Counted from the first letter of the stretch, positions 16,704-26,533 are shown. The stretch: 64,000 bases of DNA from an uncultured Intestinimonas sp. (GCF_944387245.1 NZ_CALXEE010000002.1:27719-91718), one strand, 5' to 3'. The notes: generated from the letters alone by a model not told the origin. A program made the numbers and translations.

Positions 16704-18086
16704 TCAGTTCTGCGCCATCTGGCAAAAGCGCATGAGGATGGTGGCCACCTGGGCCCGGGTGGCGGAGCCGCGGGGGACCAGGGTGTGGGCGCTGACGCCG
16801 GTGATGAGCCCCCGGTCCACCGCCCAGCCCATGGGTGCGGCGGCGTAGGCCGAGACCAGGCCGGCGTCGGTATAGCCGCTCAGGTCGGCCTGTCCGGCGG
16901 TGCTCTGTCCGGCGAAACCGGCGTAGCGGTACAGGATGGCGGCCATCTGCTCCCGGGTGATGGGGTCGCTGGGGCCGAAGCGGCCGTCGCCGTAGCCGGT
17001 GACGATGCCGTTGGCGCTGGCCCAGGCCACGCCGCTTGCGAACCAGTCGCCGCCGGATACGTCGGTGAAGGCGGCGGCGCCGGAGACGGCGGGGCTGCCC
17101 GCCAGGCGGTACAGGATGGTGACCAGCATGGCCCGGTTGGTGGTGAGGTCCGGGGAGAACTGGTTCAGGGCGGTGCCGCTCATGAGACCCTGCCGGTAGA
17201 CGTAGGCCACCGCCTGGGCGTACCAGTCGCCGGACGCCACGTCGGTGAAGGGCAAGGGCCCCTCCCCTTCTGTCTGGCTCTTCGGGGTGAAGGCGGCGGA
17301 GACGGTGACCTTGGCGGCGGGCATGGTAAAGGTGTAGGTCCCGTCCTTCTGCTTGGAGAGGGAGAGGGACTTGCCGGCGGCGGTGACGGCGGTCACCTTC
17401 TGGAGCACATAGCCCTGGTCGGGTACGGCAGTGAGGGTGACGGTCCTGCCGCTGGCGGCCTGGGAGCGGCTGGCGGTGAGGGTGCCTCCTGTGGGCCGGT
17501 CCACCTGGATGGACCACAGGGCCTCCCCGTCGCTGCCGGAGCCGCCGCTGGTCTGGCTGCCGGAGCCGCCGCTGGTCTGGCCGCCGGAGCCGCTGCCGGT
17601 GCCGTCCGAAGCGCCGCCGCCGGAGTTACCGCTGTCGGAAGGGCCGGCGTCCAGTTCTCCGCTGTTGCTCCCCAGCAGCTTGCTGTTGGAAAAACCGGTC
17701 ACGGAAAAGGAGGCGCCGGGGGTGGAGAGGGTGCCCAGGGTGAGGCTGCCATTGTCGGTGAGGGTGCCGGTGCGGAGGGTCACGTAGACCGTGACCCGGT
17801 CCCCCTCCTGCCGGTGTGTGGCGTGGACGCCGGGCAGGGCGGCCAGGGAGCCGTCCAGGGCAAAGTCATAGCTGGGGCTGGACTGGGAGAGGGTGAAGGT
17901 GACCTGGAGGCTCTGGCAGTCCTCAGGCACACCGGTGAAGCCCACCGCCTGGCTGGTGGCCTCCTGGCCGGAGGTCACCAGGGACAGTCCGCCGGAGACA
18001 GCCGACGCCCAGGGGGTGAGGGCTGCGGCCGCCATGGCCAGGGCCAGCAGGATGGAGAGGAAGGAAGTTCTGCGGGGCATGGTCAT
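16704..18086 (-). CDS. SLH-anchored surface protein with cohesin-like N-terminal domain
   Basis: A 460-aa secreted protein: signal peptide (to about residue 28), a beta-rich domain of about 125 residues, a Gly/Ser linker with (Q)TSGGSGS repeats, a bacterial-repeat domain (GGTLTASRSQAASGRTVTLTAVPDQGY), then three C-terminal SLH repeats for wall binding. The N-terminal beta domain ends with a strand pattern (DRVTVYVTLRTGTLTDNGSLTLG) like cohesins, and the gene upstream encodes a dockerin. The ATG at 18086 overlaps that gene's TGA (ATGA), showing translational coupling. A Met two codons on has better ribosome-site spacing. The cohesin call is an inference. Confidence 0.78.
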   Translation of the reverse strand: MTMPRRTSFLSILLALAMAAAALTPWASAVSGGLSLVTSGQEATSQAVGFTGVPEDCQSLQVTFTLSQSSPSYDFALDGSLAALPGVHATHRQEGDRVTVYVTLRTGTLTDNGSLTLGTLSTPGASFSVTGFSNSKLLGSNSGELDAGPSDSGNSGGGASDGTGSGSGGQTSGGSGSQTSGGSGSDGEALWSIQVDRPTGGTLTASRSQAASGRTVTLTAVPDQGYVLQKVTAVTAAGKSLSLSKQKDGTYTFTMPAAKVTVSAAFTPKSQTEGEGPLPFTDVASGDWYAQAVAYVYRQGLMSGTALNQFSPDLTTNRAMLVTILYRLAGSPAVSGAAAFTDVSGGDWFASGVAWASANGIVTGYGDGRFGPSDPITREQMAAILYRYAGFAGQSTAGQADLSGYTDAGLVSAYAAAPMGWAVDRGLITGVSAHTLVPRGSATRAQVATILMRFCQMAQN

Positions 18087-21000
18087 GCGTCCTCCTGACT
18101 GTTGTCGCTCTTGAGCTCGATGTAGGGCAGGGAGCCCGGGTCCTGGGCGGTGCCTTCCCCGCCGTCGGGGAAGGGCAGCCACAGGGTTCGGCTGGTGAGC
18201 CGCTTGCTGCTGGTGTCGCCGGGCACGTCGGTGCGGTAGAAGTTGATGCGGATCTCCAGGGGGTAGTTGTCGGTGACGCCGCTCTGGGCGTTGAGGGCCT
18301 TTTCGGCCTCCAGATCGGGCACGAAGAGGAGGAAGCCGTCGCTGGTGTCGCTGACCGCCCCGTCGGCGGGGATCTCGGCCAGGAGCAGGCCGTAGCCGTT
18401 CATGGGCCGGGTGACGGTGGTGACGCTGCCGGCCTCGGCGGTGGTGTTATAGACCGCCTCCACCTCCACGTAGTTGTAGCGGGGGTCGCCCCGGTAGGTG
18501 CCCAGAATGACCAGGGTGCCGGCCTCGATGACCTCGCCGTCGTTGTAGTGGTAGTCGCCGGACAGGATGCCCACGGCGGCGCCGTCGTAGAAGTCCACCC
18601 GGTCGCCGGGGTAATCCAGCAGCTCCACGTGGGCCTCCTCCGGGATGCCGGAAAGCTCCAGCACGGCGGCGTCGTAGGTCCAGATGCGGGTGTCGGAGGG
18701 ATCTGCCCCCGGCTTGGTAAAGTAGGCCGTCACCGTGTCGCCGGACAGGGCGCCCTCCTTGACGTCAGTCCAGTCCTCCGCCTGGGCGTCGGCCTTCATC
18801 TTCACGGTATAATGGCCGCTGAGGTCGCCGCCGGTGACCTTGATGCCGGTGACGGGGACGGCGCCGCCCTTCATGGTGATGGTGACGGTCTCGCCGGACC
18901 GCTTCAGGTCGTAGAGGGCGGGATCGATGGTCTTGTCGTAGGCCACCCGGACCTCGTCGGCCTCCGCCTCGCTGCCCAGGTTGCCCAGCTGGTCCAGGGG
19001 CACCACGGAGTAGGTGTAGGTCAGGTTGTTGGCGGCGCCCAGGTCGTCCACGTAGACGTTCTCGGTGGTAAAGCCGATGGCGGCGCCGTTGCGGCGGATC
19101 TCGTAGCCCAGGATCTTGTCCCGGTCGGTGTGGGTGATGGTCAGGGTCACCTGGGAGCCCTCCACGGCGGCGGCGACGGCGGCCTCACCGCGGGCGGCGC
19201 TGCCGCTCTCCAGGCGGTAATTCCGGGCGGCGTCATTGAGGTACCAGATGGCCCGCTCCTCGGCGGGGTGGTCGTCCAGGATGGCCTTTACGGCGGGGCT
19301 GAGGGTCATGCCCCAGCGGGTAAAGAAAGCGGTGAGGTCCCGGTCGGCTACTTGAGCGGCAATGAGGGCAAAGCGCTCGTCGTAGCCGTAGCCGCTGTAT
19401 GCGCCGGACTTCCACAGCCGGAAGAACTGGTTGTAGAAGGCCATGGGCTCCTCTGCCCCGTCGTAGGCCAGGTGGAGCTGCCAGTACATGCCCAGTTGGA
19501 CAAAGACGTTGTTGGCGGTGCCGGGACGGCCCTGGGCCACCTTGTTAAAAATGTCCGCCCAGCGGCCGTCGGCGGTGAGCCGGGTGGAAAGGGTCATGGC
19601 CTCCCCGTCCCAGGCCTGGGCGGCCAGGGAATAGAGGTTGTTGGTACACTCGGCCTTGCCCAGCTTGTCCATGTTGTGGCCGATCTCGTGGGCGATGCCC
19701 CAGCCGAAGAGGCCGTTTTCCGCCGCTCCGGCGGTCTGGGCGGCGGGCTTGCCCTGGACCAGGGCGGCGGTAGAGCCGTACTCCACGCCGATGTGTTCCC
19801 CGGCGGCGTACATGAAGGCGCCGGCGAACATGCGCATGTAACGGATGTTCTGTCGGGTGGTCATGGGATAGCGGTAGGTCTCCAGGTCGGCGTCGGCGTC
19901 GATGATGCCCTGGACCTGGTTAACCACGAAGAGCTCCTCCTCCCAGGCCAGCACGTTCTGGTACATGGTCTCCACCATGGACTCCTCATCGCCGCCCACC
20001 CCCTTCAGTCCGGCGAGGACCTGGTCGGCGGGCAGGGACAGGAGGATGCTGGGGGTGGCGATCTCGGTGGCGTTGCGGACGTCGGTGGTGAGGGCGGCGC
20101 CGGTGAGGCCGGAGACGTAGGTCTCCAGGGCCTGGACATAGGCCCGGATGGCGTCCTTGCGGGCGCTCTCGCCCATGTCGTACCAGCCGGACAGCTCCAG
20201 CACCGGCATCTGCCAGACGTTGGCGGCGTTGCGGATCTGGATCTCAATGTCCTCGGGCCGGACCCCGGCGTAGGTCAGGTAGAGCACGCCGCCCCGGGTG
20301 TCCTTCAGGGAGCCGATCTCGGGCACAGTGATGTAGTTGCGGCCGTTTTTCAGCTCGATGGGGCTGCCCTTCCACACGCCGGACTCGCCGTAGAACTGGG
20401 TGGGCACCACATAGACGGGCTGATCGCCGGGCAGGTCGGCGTAGATGGCCACGGTGGCGCCCGCCCTGGCGGTGACGCCCAGGGGCTGGAGGGCGCTGGC
20501 GGTCTGACCGGCGGACTTGTCCCCGGCGGCGGAGGCCGAGCGGCTCTGGAAGTCGTTCTTCACCAGGGCCAGGGCGTTGTCCTTGCGCTCCAGCAGGGCC
20601 TGGGCCAGGTCCAGCTCGTCCTTCAGCCGGGTGCGGTCCAGGTAGAAGCTGCTCAGGACGCTCAGCCGCTCCCGCAGGGCGGTGATGTCGCCCTGCTCAA
20701 CAGCGCCGTTGAGGGCGGTGAAGGAGCCGTTTGCGAAGAGGGCGGCGATGTCGTCGCTGAGGGTGTTGCTCTTATAGAAGGCGATCTCGGAGATGCTCAC
20801 CCGGGCGCCGCCGCCCTCCACCTCGTTGAGGGCGATGGTGAGGCTGTGGACGCCCTTGAGTTCGGGGAAGGCCAGGGCCACGTAGCTACCGTCGATGAGA
20901 CCGCTGGCCGGGAGGGCCTCGGCGGTGTAGAGCACCTCGCCCTCCTGGTCTCTGGCCGTCACGTTAAAGGTCTTGATGCACTTTTTGTGCTTGGCGTCCA

Positions 21001-22921
21001 GATAGGGTACCACCAGCACATAGTTCATGTCATAGGAGCCGTCAAAGGTGTAGGTGATGTTGCTGGAGGTCCAGTAGTCCCGGGCCACCCAGTAGGTGTT
21101 GGGGTCGCCGTCGGTGAGGTGGGTGGTGACGTCAAAGTTGGGGCACAGGCTCTTATTTACGTTGGAGGGGACCTCCATGACGATGGAGGTGACGGAGCCC
21201 TTGTCAATGCGCCCGTCGGCGGGCAGCTCCGGCATGTCGAAGGCCTCCTTTTTGGGGGTGCCCAGGGCCACGGCGGAGAGGGGCCCCACGCCCCGGAGGT
21301 TGCCCGCCTTCACCGCCACCTCGTACTCGGTGCCGTTGGTGAGACCGGTAATTACGGTGCCGGTGGAGGCGATGTCGCCGCCCCAGCGCCGGAAGTCGCT
21401 CTCCCCTTTTGCCCGGTAGAACACCTGGTAGTAGGTAGCGTCCTTGGTGGAGCCCCAGGTCAGGCGCAGGGCAGTGTCGGCGCCCTCCACCAGAAGGTTG
21501 GAGGGGGCGCCGGGGGCGTTGGCGGGGACGGGCACGGCGGAGATCACCGCCGAGGGGGTGCCGCTCCAGCCGTCGCTGACGGCGGTCACCTGGAAGTAGT
21601 AGGTCTTGTTGTTGGTGAGGCCGGAGAGGGTGGCCTTGTTGGTGCTCACCGACAGGCTCTGGCCCAGGCTGTTCCGGTCCTGGCCGTAGGAGACGGTGTA
21701 GCCGGTGACGTTCTTCACGCTGTCCCACACCAGCTTTACCTCCCCGTCGCCGGTGGCGGCGGACAGGCCCTTCACCTGGGTGTCGGCCTGGATGGCGTCG
21801 GAGACGCTGTCCTTGAGAAACTGGATCTGGGTCACGGCGGCAAACTCCGGGGTCCCGCCGGTCTGACCCTCCACCTTGGTGACGGTGATGGTGACCTTGG
21901 TCACGGCCACCTTCTTGCCCAGGTTGATGGAGATGACGCTCTGGCCGGCGGTGCGGCCGGTGGCGTGGACTCCGCTGGGGGCGGAGATGTTGAAGGGGAC
22001 GGTCATGGTGCCGCCGCCCTCCAGCTCCACCAGCGCGGAGCCCGCCTGGATGGCTCCGTCGGAGACGGGGGTGGTGATGGTGATCTCGCTCATCTCGGTG
22101 GGTGTCTCCAGGGCGATGGGGAGAGAGAGCTCACTTTTGCCCTGGGCGGGGGCCAGAGTGACGGTGCTCCCGCCGGTGAAGAGGTCGTCGGCGGTGCCGC
22201 CGGTAAAGGTCACGGCCCCCTCCTCCACGGTGGTGCGCACGATGGCGGCGGTGGAGAGAATCTGGGGATCGCCCTCCAGGCCCACCATCTTATTGATATA
22301 GGAGAGGTCGGTGACATCCACCACTCCGTCGCCGTTAAGGTCGTAGGTGTCCAGGTCGCCGGTTTTTCCCAGCTGGGCGTCCATGGCGTCCCGGTCGGCG
22401 GTGGTGACGGCGCCGTCGCCGTCCACGTCGCCCAGGGCAAAGCTGCCGTTGCCGGTGCTCAGGAGCACGTGCTGGGAATAGTTCTCCAGTTCCACCGGGG
22501 TGGTGCAGGTGGTGTAGCCCCGGCCGGAGAGGGACAGGTTGTAGTCCCCGGTGGGCAGGCCGTCCAGGGTCACCTGATAGTAACCGATGCGGCGCTCGGT
22601 GGTGAGGGGGACGCCGTGGATGTTCTGTGCCTCCACCGAGACAGCCAGGCCGTCGGTGCCTTGGGAGGTGCCGTCGGCCAGGGAGACCGTGACGGCCTTG
22701 CCGCTGCCGGTCAGGGTCAGCCGGAGGTCCCGGGCGGACACCTCGTCGGCCTGCTGGGGCAGGTCAAAGCGGACGGTGAGGGCGATGGAGCCTGTGGCGG
22801 CATCCGACGCCGGCCCCACCCCGGCCGCGGCGGCGGGGTATCCTATCGTACAGAAAGAGCCAGTCAGGGCCAGGCTCAAAAGCCCGGAAACGGCTCTGCG
22901 AAGGCGGTTCGATCTGCTCAT
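18083..22921 (-). CDS. Giant secreted M60-like metallopeptidase with dockerin, FN3 and discoidin-like domains
   Basis: A 1612-aa secreted protein. In order: signal peptide, beta domain (40-155), type I dockerin (about 161-215, two calcium loops DVDGDGAVTTAD and DLNGDGVVDVTD), beta domain, two fibronectin III domains (about 384-460 and 470-557), an F5/8C-like carbohydrate-binding region (about 575-705), and an M60 gluzincin with HEIGHN at 1078-1083 and Glu1091 (HExxH-x8-E intact). Ig-like and other beta modules follow. M60 enzymes cut mucin-type glycoproteins, so a host mucin target is likely. The ATG at 22921 begins the signal peptide. It is co-transcribed with the SLH gene. Confidence 0.88.
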   Translation of the reverse strand: MSRSNRLRRAVSGLLSLALTGSFCTIGYPAAAAGVGPASDAATGSIALTVRFDLPQQADEVSARDLRLTLTGSGKAVTVSLADGTSQGTDGLAVSVEAQNIHGVPLTTERRIGYYQVTLDGLPTGDYNLSLSGRGYTTCTTPVELENYSQHVLLSTGNGSFALGDVDGDGAVTTADRDAMDAQLGKTGDLDTYDLNGDGVVDVTDLSYINKMVGLEGDPQILSTAAIVRTTVEEGAVTFTGGTADDLFTGGSTVTLAPAQGKSELSLPIALETPTEMSEITITTPVSDGAIQAGSALVELEGGGTMTVPFNISAPSGVHATGRTAGQSVISINLGKKVAVTKVTITVTKVEGQTGGTPEFAAVTQIQFLKDSVSDAIQADTQVKGLSAATGDGEVKLVWDSVKNVTGYTVSYGQDRNSLGQSLSVSTNKATLSGLTNNKTYYFQVTAVSDGWSGTPSAVISAVPVPANAPGAPSNLLVEGADTALRLTWGSTKDATYYQVFYRAKGESDFRRWGGDIASTGTVITGLTNGTEYEVAVKAGNLRGVGPLSAVALGTPKKEAFDMPELPADGRIDKGSVTSIVMEVPSNVNKSLCPNFDVTTHLTDGDPNTYWVARDYWTSSNITYTFDGSYDMNYVLVVPYLDAKHKKCIKTFNVTARDQEGEVLYTAEALPASGLIDGSYVALAFPELKGVHSLTIALNEVEGGGARVSISEIAFYKSNTLSDDIAALFANGSFTALNGAVEQGDITALRERLSVLSSFYLDRTRLKDELDLAQALLERKDNALALVKNDFQSRSASAAGDKSAGQTASALQPLGVTARAGATVAIYADLPGDQPVYVVPTQFYGESGVWKGSPIELKNGRNYITVPEIGSLKDTRGGVLYLTYAGVRPEDIEIQIRNAANVWQMPVLELSGWYDMGESARKDAIRAYVQALETYVSGLTGAALTTDVRNATEIATPSILLSLPADQVLAGLKGVGGDEESMVETMYQNVLAWEEELFVVNQVQGIIDADADLETYRYPMTTRQNIRYMRMFAGAFMYAAGEHIGVEYGSTAALVQGKPAAQTAGAAENGLFGWGIAHEIGHNMDKLGKAECTNNLYSLAAQAWDGEAMTLSTRLTADGRWADIFNKVAQGRPGTANNVFVQLGMYWQLHLAYDGAEEPMAFYNQFFRLWKSGAYSGYGYDERFALIAAQVADRDLTAFFTRWGMTLSPAVKAILDDHPAEERAIWYLNDAARNYRLESGSAARGEAAVAAAVEGSQVTLTITHTDRDKILGYEIRRNGAAIGFTTENVYVDDLGAANNLTYTYSVVPLDQLGNLGSEAEADEVRVAYDKTIDPALYDLKRSGETVTITMKGGAVPVTGIKVTGGDLSGHYTVKMKADAQAEDWTDVKEGALSGDTVTAYFTKPGADPSDTRIWTYDAAVLELSGIPEEAHVELLDYPGDRVDFYDGAAVGILSGDYHYNDGEVIEAGTLVILGTYRGDPRYNYVEVEAVYNTTAEAGSVTTVTRPMNGYGLLLAEIPADGAVSDTSDGFLLFVPDLEAEKALNAQSGVTDNYPLEIRINFYRTDVPGDTSSKRLTSRTLWLPFPDGGEGTAQDPGSLPYIELKSDNSQEDA

Positions 22922-22987
22922 CTCTTTTCTTTCTCCTATCACGGTGTTGTCCCGGGCCGGTGAGACCCGGCCCTGGGCAGCCTCGTG

Positions 22988-23017
22988 ATTATAGCGAATC
23001 CCCGCCCCAAAATACAA
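22988..23017 (-). promoter_or_regulatory. Sigma-70 promoter of the M60-SLH operon
   Basis: On the minus strand TTGTAT (23017-23012), 18 bases, TATAAT (22993-22988), about 65 bases before the ATG. The rest of the divergent region 22922-23238 shows no gene. Confidence 0.65.
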
Positions 23018-23238
23018 CCAAAAAACGGTTACAAAATATTTTCATGAAATACGTAAGAATTATTTTTTGTGACTGTCTACTTCTGGTGAAAACCCTACAA
23101 ATTTACTATGTTTCTTTTGCCGGGGGCGGAGATGCCTGGTCCACAGGCGCGGACCGAACATGAGGCCGGACCGGGCGTCATATAGTGGAACTGTGCAAGA
23201 CACCCCGTTGGGGGGGAACCAATAAGGAGGCGTATGGA

Positions 23239-23762
23239 ATGAAATTATACCTGATCCGGCGGCGGGTCTTTACGGTGGGGCTGTGTCTGCTGGCAGCGGC
23301 GGGCATGCTCTACGTGGTGAACCACCCGGCCATCGTGGGGGCGTCGGCCACCACCCGGCAGCTGCCCATCTACTGTGTGGCCCGGGACCAGAAGGTGGCC
23401 TCTCTCACCTTTGATGCCGCCTGGGGCAACGAGGACACCCAGCAGCTCATCGACATTCTGGGAAAGTACGACGTAAAGGCCACCTTTTTTGTGGTGGGCG
23501 AGTGGGTGGACAAATACCCCGAGTCGGTGAAGGCTCTCTCCGACGCGGGGCACGAGGTCATGGACCACTCCAACACCCACCCCCACATGTCCCAGCTCAG
23601 CCGGGAGGAGATTCAAGCCGACGTCGCCGCCTGTGCCGACAAGATCGAGACTGTCACCGGGGTCCGGCCCACCCTCTTCCGGCCGCCCTACGGCGAGTAC
23701 GACGACAAGGTCATCACCGCCGTCCGGGCCCTGGGCATTGAGCCCATCCAGTGGGACGTGGA
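23239..23762 (+). pseudogene. Polysaccharide deacetylase (PdaB-like), 5' part, interrupted
   Basis: The first 175 residues of a membrane-anchored NodB-fold deacetylase. MKLYLIRRR and one span are followed by motif 1 in the PdaB form (LTFDAAWGNED), motif 2 (HSNTHPHM) and motif 3 (RPPYGEYD). The frame runs into the element after TGGGACGTGGA and ends at 23952 with 62 foreign residues. Motif 4 is cut (WDVD/SLDW) and the motif 5 His lies 24 kb away, so the truncated product should be inactive. The ATG follows AAGGAGG by eight bases. Joined to 47815-48076 it gives an uninterrupted 261-aa protein. PdaB-type deacetylases act in spore formation. Confidence 0.9.
23752..23762. repeat. Left attachment-site repeat (attL core)
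   Basis: TGGGACGTGGA, identical to 47804-47814. It encodes W-D-V-D of deacetylase motif 4. The sequence upstream is host deacetylase and downstream is element. Confidence 0.85.
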
Positions 23763-23955
23763 TGGTTCCCAAACAGCTTCAAGCCATTCATCCATCTTGA
23801 CCTGTGGGTTTTTGGATACCCTTCCAATGACGGCGCCGGAGCCTCCCTTTATGGCGGCATGGATCATAAAACGTCCTGCTGCGGACAATGTTTTGAGGGG
23901 GGGAGGACTATACGCACAGCATCATTTGCGCTCTGAGGCTCCGGGTGTATAATGA

Positions 23956-24393
23956 AGACAACACTGCATCCGGAGCGCCACCGTCATCTCCGCCACCCTT
24001 AGCAATGGCACGACTATTTCCAAGACCATCACTGTCACCGACGTCCTGGCCGATACGGTCATCAACCTGCCCCAGTTCCCCTGCACGGTGGAGCTTCGCA
24101 ATTCCTCCGGCGACCGGCTCTACCAGGGCACCATTACCGAAGGCCGGTATGATCTCCGGGACGGACTGCGGTTCTATCTGAAGGGCACGGTGGACGAGAT
24201 CACGCCCTCCGCCGCCTCCACCAACGCGCTGAGTTTCCAGATCACCGATGACGCCACCGGTGAGGTGGTGGACTACGGCGTGCCGGATATCTCCGGCCAG
24301 CTCGGGTCCTTTACCTACACCCCCTCCGGTTATAGCCCGGACGGCTACGGCCCGTTCAGCAAGGGTCGCAGCTATACCGTCACCTTCCAGTAA
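23956..24393 (+). pseudogene. 3' remnant of a surface-type beta-rich protein
   Basis: This is an open frame of 145 codons with no start at its left end (a stop at 23953-23955 comes first; the first ATG is at 24088). The translation (SATLSNGTTISKTITVTD, FPCTVELRNSSGDRLYQG, ending GRSYTVTFQ) looks like the end of an extracellular beta-sandwich protein. It was probably carried over from an earlier location of the element. No family is named. Confidence 0.55.
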
Positions 24394-24891
24394 CCGCCCC
24401 CGCAAAGGCCGGGGTCCCACCGGAAGTAACGCAGTCCATGCCGCCGCACTGCCGAAACGGCTTAGACATGCTGTAAAATAAGCGCATAAAAACGAGCGAG
24501 ATTTGGAGCCTGAAAGAGGTTCCAAACCTCGCCGTTTACTTTATGCTTCATTTGTGCGTGCAAAGGGAAAGCGGGGCCGATGATCTCAGCCGGGACGTCT
24601 GAGGTCGGGAGCGCTTTGCCAAGGTCTCCGAAATGCCCATATTTGAAGGCCCCGGGGCCTTCTGCTTTTCGATAGAGACGTCGACGATCATGACCGGCCA
24701 GCTGCACTTCCGGGTCAGGGCCGGAGCAGCGGCAGGATACCGCCATCCCCAGGGTACTCGCTGAGACGCCTTCTCTATCCCGTCCACCCGACCTGGACTC
24801 CGGTTGTCAGATTTGTCAGCCCATCTGAAGCTCATATCCACGCGGCATTCCACATAGAATACTTCCAACGTACTCGTTCAAAGAGAAAGGG
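24394..24891. other. Element left end, no recognisable gene
   Basis: About 500 bases between the surface-protein remnant and the small ORF at 24892. Short frames exist on both strands (for example MPIFEGPGAFCFSIETSTIM from 24633 on plus), but none has a ribosome site or a known family. Probably decayed sequence. Confidence 0.4.
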
Positions 24892-25005
24892 ATGAATGAC
24901 ATGAGAATTGTGCATCGGCATCCGCAGCAAACCGATGATATCCAGCGATCTCAAGTCCTGGCCAGGCTTTACCTGACCTGTGTCTCGCTTCTAAAAAAGC
25001 GCTAG
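24892..25005 (+). CDS. Small hypothetical protein before the recombinase
   Basis: A 37-codon frame (MNDMRIVHRHPQQ, ending LYLTCVSLLKKR) starting just after AGAAAGGG and ending 69 bases before the recombinase TTG. It is basic and contains no recognised domain. A recombination directionality factor could sit here, but nothing in the sequence proves it is even translated. Confidence 0.3.
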   Translation: MNDMRIVHRHPQQTDDIQRSQVLARLYLTCVSLLKKR

Positions 25006-25073
25006 CGTATGTGGCCATGACCATAGCCGGCGTGCAGCAAAGCCGCTTATGCAGAAGAAAGGAGGTGTCCGAC

Positions 25074-26531
25074 TTGGACGCAATCTATGCCCGGCAGTCT
25101 GTGGATAAGGCGGACAGCCTTTCCATTCAGGGCCAAATCGACCTGTGCCGGCAGCAGGCTGGCGATGACTGCAAAATCTATCAGGACAAGGGTTTCTCCG
25201 GCAAAAACACCAACCGCCCGTCCTTTCAGAAAATGATGGAGGATGTGGAGGGGGGACTGATCCGGAAAATCATTGTCTACCGCCTGGACCGCTTCTCCCG
25301 CTCCATTGCCGATTTCGGACGGCTGTGGGAGATCCTAAAGGCACATCAGGTGGAGTTTGTCTCCATGAACGAGACCTTCGATACCGCTACACCCATGGGC
25401 CGGGCCATGCTCAATATCATCATGGTCTTTGCCCAACTGGAGCGGGAGACCACAGCCGAGCGGGTACGGGACAACTATTATCAGCGGGCCAAACTGGGCT
25501 CCTGGCCGGGCGGTCCCCCACCCTATGGTTTTGCTATCGGGAAACTGCCGGGAACCGACGGGATGCTGGTCCCTACGCTGCTCCCCGATGACCATGCCCC
25601 AGTGGTGGAGCGTATCTTTCGGAGCTACGACCGTTCCGAGAGTACCCTGGGCAGTGTGGCCCGTGAACTGAACGCGGATGGTATCCCGGCTCCCAGACGG
25701 GTTACCTGGGACAACGTATCCCTGTCCCGCATCCTACACAGCCCCTTATATGTTATGGCGGACGAGGACATCTACCTTTATTATCAGGGAAAGGGGCTGA
25801 ACTTTGCCAACCGTCTGGAAGAGTTTGACGGCCTGCATGCCGGTATGATCGTTGGGAAACGGGACCGGAGCGCCGGGAAGTATCAGGACCTCAGGGACCA
25901 GCATTTCTCCCTGGCCAATCACTACGGTCTCCTTCCCTCAGAGCTGTGGCTCCGGTGCCAGTATAAGCTGGACCGTAACCGGCAGCTGGGAGGGGCGGGC
26001 AGGGGCAAACACACCTGGCTGACGGGATTGTTGAAATGCGCCAAATGCGGGTACAGTGTCAAGGTAAACCGGGACAAAGACAAATACTACCTTGTGTGCA
26101 GCGGACGGTCCAATCTGGGGCTGTGTGATGCGTCTATCCGTGTGGATCTCCGGGCGCTGGAGCACTCTGTGGAACAGGAACTGGAGCAGCTGCTGGCCCA
26201 GTGCCCTGAGGTGGAGCGTGACACCGGGGAGGACCGGGAGACGGCACAGGCCCTGGCGGAGATTGACCGGAAGATCGAACACCTGATGTCGGCGCTGGCC
26301 GAGGGCAGCGAACTGACTATGTCTTACATAAACCGCACCATTGAAAAGCTGGAACAACAGCGCACCCGGCTGCTGGAAAAGGAGGACAGGCTGCATCGGT
26401 ATCCAAAGCAGCTGCCGGGCCGCCTGAGATTCGGACCGCTGGACTTTGAGCAGAAAAAGCTGGTGGCGGCACAGTTCATCCGGGAGATCCAGATGTCCGG
26501 GGAGACGGCGGAAGTGATCTGGAATATATGA
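25074..26531 (+). CDS. Large serine recombinase (integrase of the element)
   Basis: A 485-aa serine integrase. The resolvase catalytic domain is at 1-150, with Ser9 in YARQS as nucleophile and the conserved YRLDRFSRS and GRAMLNIIMVFAQLERE. The recombinase domain follows (about 165-285), then a zinc ribbon (CAKCG...YYLVCSG...GLC), a coiled coil (about 385-445) and a C-terminal tail. All parts are intact, so integration and perhaps excision should be possible. The start is TTG at 25074, eight bases after AAAGGAGG; an upstream in-frame ATG lacks a ribosome site. Its own att sites are inferred to be the 11-bp repeats at 23752 and 47804. Confidence 0.92.
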   Translation: MDAIYARQSVDKADSLSIQGQIDLCRQQAGDDCKIYQDKGFSGKNTNRPSFQKMMEDVEGGLIRKIIVYRLDRFSRSIADFGRLWEILKAHQVEFVSMNETFDTATPMGRAMLNIIMVFAQLERETTAERVRDNYYQRAKLGSWPGGPPPYGFAIGKLPGTDGMLVPTLLPDDHAPVVERIFRSYDRSESTLGSVARELNADGIPAPRRVTWDNVSLSRILHSPLYVMADEDIYLYYQGKGLNFANRLEEFDGLHAGMIVGKRDRSAGKYQDLRDQHFSLANHYGLLPSELWLRCQYKLDRNRQLGGAGRGKHTWLTGLLKCAKCGYSVKVNRDKDKYYLVCSGRSNLGLCDASIRVDLRALEHSVEQELEQLLAQCPEVERDTGEDRETAQALAEIDRKIEHLMSALAEGSELTMSYINRTIEKLEQQRTRLLEKEDRLHRYPKQLPGRLRFGPLDFEQKKLVAAQFIREIQMSGETAEVIWNI

Positions 26532-26533
26532 GA

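Noticed and set aside
18548-22963. A very long open frame on the plus strand opposite the M60 gene
   Set aside because: It is rich in Gly, Val, His and Leu repeats of the type produced by reading GC-rich codons backwards, with no ribosome site or domain. The minus strand has the signal peptide, dockerin and HEIGHN motif.
23170-23186. CATATAGT near 23179 as a sporulation sigma-E/G promoter for the deacetylase
   Set aside because: The -10-like sequence fits loosely, but no matching -35 was found at the right distance. Not strong enough to list.
23688-23888. Minus-strand frame crossing attL (KGGSGAVIGRVSKNPQVKMDEWLEAVWE)
   Set aside because: It looks protein-like, but it runs across the host-element junction into the deacetylase gene and lacks a start signal. 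At most it is a remnant.
24548-24868. A 106-codon minus-strand frame in the element left end
   Set aside because: No ribosome site, no family resemblance, and frames on the opposite strand are equally plausible. Treated as decayed sequence.
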